Shown: piece after piece, positions 54,661-64,000 of the stretch | Layout: every line of letters begins with the position of its first letter | Position numbering within the stretch: position 1 is the stretch's first letter | Assembly (NCBI GenBank): GCA_949152475.1 | Contig: OX424563.1 | Location: 41,478,526-41,542,525, forward strand | From: Terebella lapidaria | Lineage: Eukaryota; Annelida; Polychaeta; Terebellida; Terebellidae | Direction of reading: 5' to 3' | DNA: 64,000 nucleotides | Position numbers and translations under genes: made by a program | The notes under the pieces: model-generated | What the model was told of the DNA's origin: nothing | The model's input: only the letters and a program-made list of their open reading frames with translations | Database searches by the model: none

Positions 54661-57600
54661 GCTTTACTGTACAATGGACACGTTACGCTCAACCGTAAGA
54701 TGGACATGCGATGCTCCACAGTACGATGGACATGGGACGCTCCATCATACGATGGACATGTGACGCTCCACCGTACGATGGACATGCGACGCTCCACTGT
54801 ATGATGGACATGCGATGCTTTACTGTACAATGGACACGTGATGCTCCACCGTACGATGGACATGTGATGCTCAATCGTACGATGGACTAGGGAAGCTCCA
54901 CCGTAAGATATGTGACGCTTCACAGTACGAAGGACATGGGACGCTCCATCATACGATGGACATGTGATGCTCCACTGTACGATGGACATGTGACGCTCCA
55001 CCGTACGATGGACATGTGACGCTCCAATGTACGATGGACATGCGACGCTCCATCGTATGATGGACATGTGATGCTCCACCGTACGATGGACTAGCGATGC
55101 TCCACAATAAGATGGACATGTGACGCTCCACAGTACGATGGACATGGGACGCTCCATCATACGAAGGACATGTGATGCTCCACCGTACGATCGACATGTG
55201 ATGCTCCACCGTACGATCGACATGTGATGCTCCACGGTACGATGGACATGTGACGCTCCACCGTACGATGGACATGGGACGCTCCAATGTACGATGGACA
55301 TGCAATGCTCCACTGTAGGATGGACATGCGATGCTCCACTGTACGATGGACATCGGACGCTCCACCATACGATGGACATGCGATGATCCACTGTACGAAG
55401 GACATGTGACGCTCCACCGTACGATGGACATGTGACACTCCATCGTACGATGGACTAGCGATGCTCCATCGTAAGATGGACATGCGACGCTCCACGTACA
55501 TGTGATGCTCCACCGTACGATGGACATCCGACGCTCCACTGTATGATGGACATGCAATGCACCACCGTATGATGGACATGCGAGACTCCACCGTACGATG
55601 GACATGTGACAATCCACCGTACGATGGACATCTGACGCTCCTCCGTACGATGGACAAGCGACGCTCCACTGTACGATGGACATGTGACGCTCCACCGTAC
55701 GATGGACATGCGACGCTCCATCGTACGATGGACTAGCGACACTCCACCGTAAGATGGACATGCGACGCTCCACCGTACGATGGACATCTGACGCTCCTCC
55801 GTACGATGGACAAGCGACGCTCCACTGTACGATGGACATGTGATGCTCCACCGTTAGATGGACATGCGATGCTCCATCGTACGACGGACATGCGACTCTC
55901 CACCGTACAATGGACATGCGACGCTCCATCGCAGGATGGACATGCGACGCTCCACCGTACGATGGACATGCGACGCTCCATCGTACGATGGACATGTGAC
56001 GCTCCACCGTACGATGGACATGCGACGCTCCACTGTATGATGGACATGCGATGCTTTACTGTACAATGGACACGTTACGCTCAACCGTAAGATGGACATG
56101 CGATGCTCCACAGTACGATGGACATGGGACGCTCCATCATACGATGGACATGTGACGCTCCACCGTACGATGGACATGCGACGCTCCACTGTATGATGGA
56201 CATGCGATGCTTTACTGTACAATGGACACGTTACGCTCAACCGTAAGATGGACATCCGATGCTCCACAGTACGATGGACATGGGATGCTCCATCATACGA
56301 TGGACATGTGACGCTCCACCGTACGATGGACATGCGACGCTCCACCGTACGATGGACATGCGACGTTCCTTCGTACGATGGACATGGGACGCTCCACCGT
56401 ACGATCGACATGCGACGCTCCTTCGTACGATGGACATGGGACGCTCCACCGTACGATGGACATCTGACGCTCCACCGTACGATGGACATCTGACGCTCCA
56501 CCGTACGATGGACATGCTATGCTCCACCGTACGATCGACATGCGATGCTCCACCGTACGATGGACACGTGATGCTCCACCGTACGATGGACATCTGACGC
56601 TCCACCGTGCGATGGACATGCTATGCTCCACCGCACGATGGACATGTGATGCTCCACCGTTCGATGGACATGGGACGCTCCACCGAATGATGGACATGCG
56701 AGGCTCCACCATAAGATGGACATGTGACGCTCCACCGTACGATGGATATGCGACGCTACACCGTACGATGGACATGTGATGCTTTACTGTACAATGGACA
56801 CGTTACGCTCAACCGTAAGATGGACATGCGATGCTCCACAGTACGATGGACATGGGACGCTCCATCATACGATGGACATGTGACGCTCCACCGTACGATG
56901 GACATGCGACGCTCCACTGTATGATGGACATGCGATGCTTTACTGTACAATGGACACGTGATGCTCCACCGTACGATGGACATGTGATGCTCAATCGTAC
57001 GATGGACTAGGGAAGCTCCACCGTAAGATATGTGACGCTTCACAGTACGAAGGACATGGGACGCTCCATCATACGATGGACATGTGATGCTCCACTGTAC
57101 GATGGACATGTGACGCTCCACCGTACGATGGACATGTGACGCTCCAATGTACGATGGACATGCGACGCTCCATCGTATGATGGACATGTGATGCTCCACC
57201 GTACGATGGACTAGCGATGCTCCACAATAAGATGGACATGTGACGCTCCACAGTACGATGGACATGGGACGCTCCATCATACGAAGGACATGTGATGCTC
57301 CACCGTACGATCGACATGTGATGCTCCACCGTACGATCGACATGTGATGCTCCACGGTACGATGGACATGTGACGCTCCACCGTACGATGGACATGGGAC
57401 GCTCCAATGTACGATGGACATGCAACGCTCCACTGTAGGATGGACATGCGATGCTCCACTGTACGATGGACATCGGACGCTCCACCATACGATGGACATG
57501 CGATGATCCACTGTACGAAGGACATGTGACGCTCCACCGTACGATGGACATGTGACACTCCATCGTACGATGGACTAGCGATGCTCCATCGTAAGATGGA

Positions 57601-58803
57601 CATGCGACGCTCCACGTACGATGGACATGTGACAATCCACCGTACGATGGACATCTGACGCTCCTCCGTACGATGGACAAGCGACGCTCCACTGTACGAT
57701 GGACATGTGACGCTCCACCGTACGATGGACATGCGACGCTCCATCGTACGATGGACTAGCGACACTCCACCGTAAGATGGACATGCGACGCTCCACCGTA
57801 CGATGGACATCTGACGCTCCTCCGTACGATGGACAAGCGACGCTCCACTGTACGATGGACATGTGATGCTCCACCGTTAGATGGACATGCGATGCTCCAT
57901 CGTACGACGGACATGCGACTCTCCACCGTACAATGGACATGCGACGCTCCATCGCAGGATGGACATGCGACGCTCCACCGTACGATGGACATGCGACGCT
58001 CCATCGTACGATGGACATGTGACGCTCCACCGTACGATGGACATGCGACGCTCCACTGTATGATGGACATGCGATGCTTTACTGTACAATGGACACGTTA
58101 CGCTCAACCGTAAGATGGACATGCGATGCTCCACAGTACGATGGACATGGGACGCTCCATCATACGATGGACATGTGACGCTCCACCGTACGATGGACAT
58201 GCGACGCTCCACTGTATGATGGACATGCGATGCTTTACTGTACAATGGACACGTTACGCTCAACCGTAAGATGGACATGCGATGCTCCACAGTACGATGG
58301 ACATGGGACGCTCCATCATACGATGGACATGTGACGCTCCACCGTACGATGGACATGCGACGCTCCACCGTACGATGGACATGCGACGTTCCTTCGTACG
58401 ATGGACATGGGACGCTCCACCGTACGATCGACATGCGACGCTCCTTCGTACGATGGACATGGGACGCTCCACCGTACGATGGACATCTGACGCTCCACCG
58501 TACGATGGACATCTGACGCTCCACCGTACGATGGACATGCTATGCTCCACCGTACGATCGACATGCGATGCTCCACCGTACGATGGACACGTGATGCTCC
58601 ACCGTACGATGGACATCTGACGCTCCACCGTGCGATGGACATGCTATGCTCCACCGCACGATGGACATGTGATGCTCCACCGTTCGATGGACATGGGACG
58701 CTCCACCGAATGATGGACATGCGAGGCTCCACCATAAGATGGACATGTGACGCTCCACCGTACGATGGATATGCGACGCTCCAACGTACAATGGACATGT
58801 GAC
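54661..58803. repeat. Tandem higher-order repeat of 2120/2023 bp with a 97-bp deletion in copy 2
   Basis: Copy 1 (about 54661-56780) and copy 2 (about 56781-58803) align at offset 2120 on their left part and 2023 on their right part. The change occurs near 55500/57618, where copy 2 goes straight from TCCACGTAC to GATGGACATGTGACAATCC and lacks 97 bp of copy 1. The copies are otherwise nearly identical, including the rare CGTACGACGGACATG variant at about 55880 and 57900. Confidence 0.87.
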
Positions 58804-59647
58804 GATCCACCGAAGGATGGACATGCGAGGCTCCACTGTAAGATGGACATGTTACGCTCCACCGTACGATGGACATGGGATGCTCCACCGTATGATGGAC
58901 ATGTGACACTCCACTGTACGATGGATATGCGATGCACCACCGTACCATGGACATGTGATGTTCCACCGTACGATGGACATCTGACGCTCCACCGTAGGAT
59001 GGACATGTGACGCTCCACCGTACGATGGACATGTGACGCTCCACCGTACGATGGACATGGGACGCTCCACCGTACGATGGACATGTGACGCTCCACCGTA
59101 CGATGGACATGGGACGCTCCACCGTACGATGGACATGTGACGCTCCACCGTACGATGGACATGTGACGCTCCACCGTAAGATGGACATGAGACGCTCCAC
59201 TGTACGATAGACATGCGACGCTCCATCGTACGATGGACTAGCGATGCTCCACCGTAAGACGGACATGTGACGCTCCACCGTACGATGGACATGCGACACT
59301 CCTTCGTACGATGGACATGGGATGCTCCACCGTACGATCGACATGCGATGCTCCACCGTACGATGGACATGTGATGCTCCACCGTACGATGGACATGGGA
59401 CGCTCCACCGTACGATCGACATGTAATGTTCCACTGTACGATGGACATGTGACGCTCCACCGTTCGATGGACATGGGATGCTCCACTGTACCATGGACAT
59501 GCGATGCTCCACATACGATGGACATGTGACGCCCCACCGTACGATCGACATGCGATGCTCCACCATACGATGGACATGTGATGCTCCACCGTACGATGGA
59601 CATGGGACGCTCCACCGTACGATCGACATGCGAGGCTCCACCGTAAG

Positions 59648-61240
59648 ATGGACATGTGACGCTCCACCGTACGATGGACATGCGACGCTCCTTCGTACGA
59701 TGGACATGGGACGCTCCACCGTACGATCGACATGCGATGCTCCACCATACGATGGACATGTGATGCTCCACCGTACGATGGACATGGGACGCTCCAATGT
59801 ACGATGGACATGTGACGCTCCACTGTACGATGGACATGCGATGCTCCACTGTACGATGAACATGTGACGCTCCACCGTATGATGAACATGTGACGCTCCA
59901 CCGTATGATGGACATGCGAGGCTCCACCGTACGATGAACATGGGTGCTCCATCGTACGATGGACATGCGACGCTCCACCGTACGATGGACTAGCGAAGCT
60001 CCACCGTAAGATGGACATGCGACGCTCCATCGTACGATGGACACGTGACGCTCCACCGTACGATGGACAGGCGACGCTCCATCGTACGATGGACTAGCGA
60101 AGCTCCACCGTAAGATGGACATGTGACGCTCCACAATACGATGGACATGGGACGCTCCATCATACGATGGACATGTGATGCTCCACCATACGATCGACAT
60201 GCGATGCTCCACCGTACGATCGACATGTAATGTTCCACTGTACGATGGACATGTGACGCTCCACCGTTCGATGGACATGGGATGCTCCACCGTACCATGG
60301 ACATGCGATGCTCCACATACGATGGACATGTGACGCCCCACCGTACGATGGACATGCGACGCTCCACCGTACGATGGACATGCGACGCTCCTTCGTACGA
60401 TGGACATGTGACGCTCCACCGTACGATGGACATGCGACGCTCCTTCGTACGATGGACATGGGACGCTCCACCGTACGATCGACATGCGATGCTCCACCGT
60501 ACGATGGACATGTGATGCTCCACCGTACGATGGACATGGGACGCTCCAATGTACGATGGACATGTGACGCTCCACTGTACGATGGACATGCGATGCTCCA
60601 CTGTACGATGAACATGTGACGCTCCACCGTATGATGAACATGTGACGCTCCACCGTATGATGGACATGCGAGGCTCCACCATACGATGAACATGGGTGCT
60701 CCATCGTACGATGGACATGCGACGCTCCACCGTACGATGGACTAGCGAAGCTCCACCGTAAGATGGACATGCGACGCTCCATCGTACGATGGACACGTGA
60801 CGCTCCACCGTACGATGGACAGGCGACGCTCCATCGTACGATGGACTAGCGAAGCTCCACCGTAAGATGGACATGTGACGCTCCACAATACGATGGACAT
60901 GGGACGCTCCATCATACGATGGACATGTGATGCTCCACCATACGATCGACATGCGATGCTCCACCGTACGATCGACATGTAATGTTCCACTGTACGATGG
61001 ACATGTGACGCTCCACCGTTCGATGGACATGGGATGCTCCACCGTACCATGGACATGCGATGCTCCACATACGATGGACATGTGACGCCCCACCGTACGA
61101 TGGACATGCGACGCTCCACCGTACGATGGACATGCGACGCTCCTTCGTACGATGGACATGTGACGCTCCACCGTACGATGGACATGCGACGCTCCTTCGT
61201 ACGATGGACATGGGACGCTCCACCGTACGATCGACATGCG
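59648..61240. repeat. 752-bp tandem higher-order repeat, about two copies
   Basis: Variant strings at about 59648-60480 recur 752 bp further on. Landmarks such as GGACAGGCGACG (60065 and 60817) and the TCCACATACGATGG short unit pair up. The same block also appears at about 30.7-31.3 kb, an offset of 29958 bp from the second copy, so this block type has been moved over a long distance as well as duplicated locally. Confidence 0.82.
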
Positions 61241-61503
61241 ATGCTCCACCGTAAGATGGACATGTGAAGCTCCACCGTACGATGGACATGCGACGCTCCA
61301 CAGTACGATGGACATGTGACGCTCCACCGTACGATGGACATGCGAGGCTCCACCGTAAGATGGACATGTGACGCTCCACCGTACGATGGACATGCGATGC
61401 TCCATCGTACGATGGACATGGGATGCTCCACCGTATGATGGACATGTGACGCTCCACCGTATGATGGACATGCGATGCTCAATCGTACGATGGACATGCG
61501 ATG

Positions 61504-61529
61504 CTCAAGTTACTGTTTAGTAACTTGAG
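61504..61529. repeat. Perfect 10-bp fold-back at the boundary between the two satellites
   Basis: CTCAAGTTAC and GTAACTTGAG flank a 6-base centre, TGTTTA. The left arm begins in the last 26-bp unit (its GATGCTCAA variant) and the right arm runs into the first 75-bp unit (AACTTGAGATTTT), so the dyad sits exactly on the switch point. Confidence 0.9.
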
Positions 61530-64000
61530 ATTTTGAGAAGATTCTGTTGTTAGTAAGGTGGTTTTGAAGAATTGAAGAAGTACAACGCACTGAGGGAACT
61601 TGAGATTTTGAGAAGATTCTGTTGTTAGTAAGGTGGTTTTGAAGAATTGAACAAGTACAACGCACTGAGGGAACTTGAGATTTTGAGAAGATTCTGTTGT
61701 TAGTAAGGTGGTTTTGAAGAATTGAACAAGTACAACGCACTGAGGGAACTTGAGATTTTGAGAAGATTCTGTTGTTAGTAAGGTGGTTTTGAAGAATTGA
61801 ACAAGTACAACGCACTGAGGGAACTTGAGATTTTGAGAAGATTCTGTTGTTAGTAAGGTGGTTTTGAAGAATTGAACAAGTACAACGCACTGAGGGAACT
61901 TGAGATTTTGAGAAGATTCTGTTGTTAGTAAGGTGGTTTTGAAGAATTGAACAAGTACAACGCACTGAGGGAACTTGAGATTTTGAGAAGATTCTGTTGT
62001 TAGTAAGGTGGTTTTGAAGAATTGAACAAGTACAACGCACTGAGGGAACTTGAGATTTTGAGAAGATTCTGTTGTTAGTAAGGTGGTTTTGAAGAATTGA
62101 ACAAGTACAACGCACTGAGGGAACTTGAGATTTTGAGAAGATTCTGTTGTTAGTAAGGTGGTTTTGAAGAATTGAACAAGTACAACGCACTGAGGGAACT
62201 TGAGATTTTGAGAAGATTCTGTTGTTAGTAAGGTGGTTTTGAAGAATTGAACAAGTACAACGCACTGAGGGAACTTGAGATTTTGAGAAGATTCTGTTGT
62301 TAGTAAGGTGGTTTTGAAGAATTGAACAAGTACAACGCACTGAGGGAACTTGAGATTTTGAGAAGATTCTGTTGTTAGTAAGGTGGTTTTGAAGAATTGA
62401 ACAAGTACAACGCACTGAGGGAACTTGAGATTTTGAGAAGATTCTGTTGTTAGTAAGGTGGTTTTGAAGAATTGAACAAGTACAACGCACTGAGGGAACT
62501 TGAGATTTTGAGAAGATTCTGTTGTTAGTAAGGTGGTTTTGAAGAATTGAACAAGTACAACGCACTGAGGGAACTTGAGATTTTGAGAAGATTCTGTTGT
62601 TAGTAAGGTGGTTTTGAAGAATTGAACAAGTACAACGCACTGAGGGAACTTGAGATTTTGAGAAGATTCTGTTGTTAGTAAGGTGGTTTTGAAGAATTGA
62701 ACAAGTACAACGCACTGAGGGAACTTGAGATTTTGAGAAGATTCTGTTGTTAGTAAGGTGGTTTTGAAGAATTGAACAAGTACAACGCACTGAGGGAACT
62801 TGAGATTTTGAGAAGATTCTGTTGTTAGTAAGGTGGTTTTGAAGAATTGAACAAGTACAACGCACTGAGGGAACTTGAGATTTTGAGAAGATTCTGTTGT
62901 TAGTAAGGTGGTTTTGAAGAATTGAACAAGTACAACGCACTGAGGGAACTTGAGATTTTGAGAAGATTCTGTTGTTAGTAAGGTGGTTTTGAAGAATTGA
63001 ACAAGTACAACGCACTGAGGGAACTTGAGATTTTGAGAAGATTCTGTTGTTAGTAAGGTGGTTTTGAAGAATTGAACAAGTACAACGCACTGAGGGAACT
63101 TGAGATTTTGAGAAGATTCTGTTGTTAGTAAGGTGGTTTTGAAGAATTGAACAAGTACAACGCACTGAGGGAACTTGAGATTTTGAGAAGATTCTGTTGT
63201 TAGTAAGGTGGTTTTGAAGAATTGAACAAGTACAACGCACTGAGGGAACTTGAGATTTTGAGAAGATTCTGTTGTTAGTAAGGTGGTTTTGAAGAATTGA
63301 ACAAGTACAACGCACTGAGGGAACTTGAGATTTTGAGAAGATTCTGTTGTTAGTAAGGTGGTTTTGAAGAATTGAACAAGTACAACGCACTGAGGGAACT
63401 TGAGATTTTGAGAAGATTCTGTTGTTAGTAAGGTGGTTTTGAAGAATTGAACAAGTACAACGCACTGAGGGAACTTGAGATTTTGAGAAGATTCTGTTGT
63501 TAGTAAGGTGGTTTTGAAGAATTGAACAAGTACAACGCACTGAGGGAACTTGAGATTTTGAGAAGATTCTGTTGTTAGTAAGGTGGTTTTGAAGAATTGA
63601 ACAAGTACAACGCACTGAGGGAACTTGAGATTTTGAGAAGATTCTGTTGTTAGTAAGGTGGTTTTGAAGAATTGAACAAGTACAACGCACTGAGGGAACT
63701 TGAGATTTTGGGAAGATTCTGTTGTTAGTAAGGTGGTTTTGAAGAATTGAACAAGTACAACGCACTGAGGGAACTTGAGATTTTGGGAAGATTCTGTTGT
63801 TAGTAAGGTGGTTTTGAAGAATTGAACAAGTACAACGCACTGAGGGAACTTGAGATTTTGGGAAGATTCTGTTGTTAGTAAGGTGGTTTTGAAGAATTGA
63901 ACAAGTACAACGCACTGAGGGAACTTGAGATTTTGGAAGATTCTGTTGTTAGTAAGGTGGTTTTGAAGAATTGAACAAGTACAACGCACTGAGGGAACTT
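61520..64000. repeat. 75-bp satellite array, about 33 copies, open at the right edge
   Basis: Units of exactly 75 bp contain TTAGTAAGGTGG and GTACAACGCACTG; the GTTGTTAGTA landmark falls at 61621, 61696 and 61771. Almost every unit is identical. Variants appear only at the ends: a G for C in the first unit (near 61577), GGGAAG for GAGAAG in the units near 63711, 63786 and 63861, and a 2-bp loss near 63936. It shares no sequence with the 26-bp unit or the LINE. Because 75 is a multiple of three, long minus-strand frames (800 codons or more) run through it; they repeat a 25-residue unit and I do not call a gene. Confidence 0.97.

Larger units (their letters stand above)
8338..61505. repeat. 26-bp satellite array, main segment (about 2,045 units)
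   Basis: Continuous 26-bp monomers run for 53.2 kb in one orientation except for a small inverted piece near 22 kb. Four CpGs occur per consensus unit (positions 11-12, 14-15, 22-23 and 26-1). Most major variable positions are C/T or G/A at those CpGs, plus position 21 (C/T). Bases 17-26 and 1-6 form a near-palindrome centred on GTAC, and when position 21 is T it is the perfect 16-mer TCCATCGTACGATGGA. Many units contain CGTACG, a BsiWI site. Some units are shortened, for example the CTCCACGTACATGTG junction near 9469. Blocks of tens of units are duplicated as larger repeats listed separately. No protein gene is supported inside. Confidence 0.97.

Noticed and set aside
8338-61505. CRISPR array
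   Set aside because: Units abut with no unique spacers, the unit itself varies, there are no cas genes, and the LINE shows that the DNA is eukaryotic.
61479-63989. Minus-strand frames of 801 and 836 codons in the 75-bp satellite as genes
   Set aside because: The unit is 75 bp (25 codons), so any stop-free frame stays open indefinitely. Two frames are open at once, and both run out of the array into unrelated repeat at 61.5 kb.

Overview
The window is eukaryotic, most likely from an invertebrate animal. It contains a complete-looking two-ORF LINE of the kind common in aquatic invertebrates, set inside very large satellite DNA. I see no host protein gene, tRNA, rRNA, CRISPR array or prokaryotic operon. 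The phylum cannot be fixed from the sequence alone.

Layout. (1) Positions 1-1273 and 8338-61505 are one satellite array of a 26-bp monomer, roughly 2,090 units, open at the left edge of the window. (2) Positions 1274-8337 are a single minus-strand LINE that interrupts the array. Reading along its own strand it has a short 5' region, ORF1 (8056-6887), an unusually long spacer (6886-5311), ORF2 with an AP-type endonuclease and reverse transcriptase (5310-2227), a 3' region holding a 25-bp minisatellite, an AATAAA signal and a (CTA)n tail. (3) Around 61504-61529 a perfect 10-bp fold-back marks an abrupt switch to a second satellite, a 75-bp unit repeated about 33 times with almost no variation up to the window edge.

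The 26-bp array is built hierarchically. Monomers carry four CpG sites and a 16-bp (near-)palindrome, and are arranged in larger blocks duplicated in tandem or at a distance. Offsets read directly from matching blocks include 334, 519, 752, 2023, 2080, 2494, 2522, 2595 and 2782 bp. One short segment near 22 kb is inverted and sits at the end of a 2494-bp tandem duplication, which looks like a template-switch event. Long open frames across the array are a by-product of a stop-poor unit and are not called as genes.

The most interesting item is ORF1 of the LINE. After a coiled coil and an RRM-type RNA-binding region it continues in frame into a complete-looking NADAR (YbiA/DUF1768) domain, a family of N-glycosidases that includes enzymes removing ADP-ribose from guanine. 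The mobile element therefore appears to carry its own nucleotide or ADP-ribose processing enzyme fused to its RNA chaperone. A second useful feature is that an unoccupied paralogous copy of the insertion site lies at about 10.5 kb in the same array. It gives the net inserted length as 7,063 bp and shows that the insertion left little or no target duplication.
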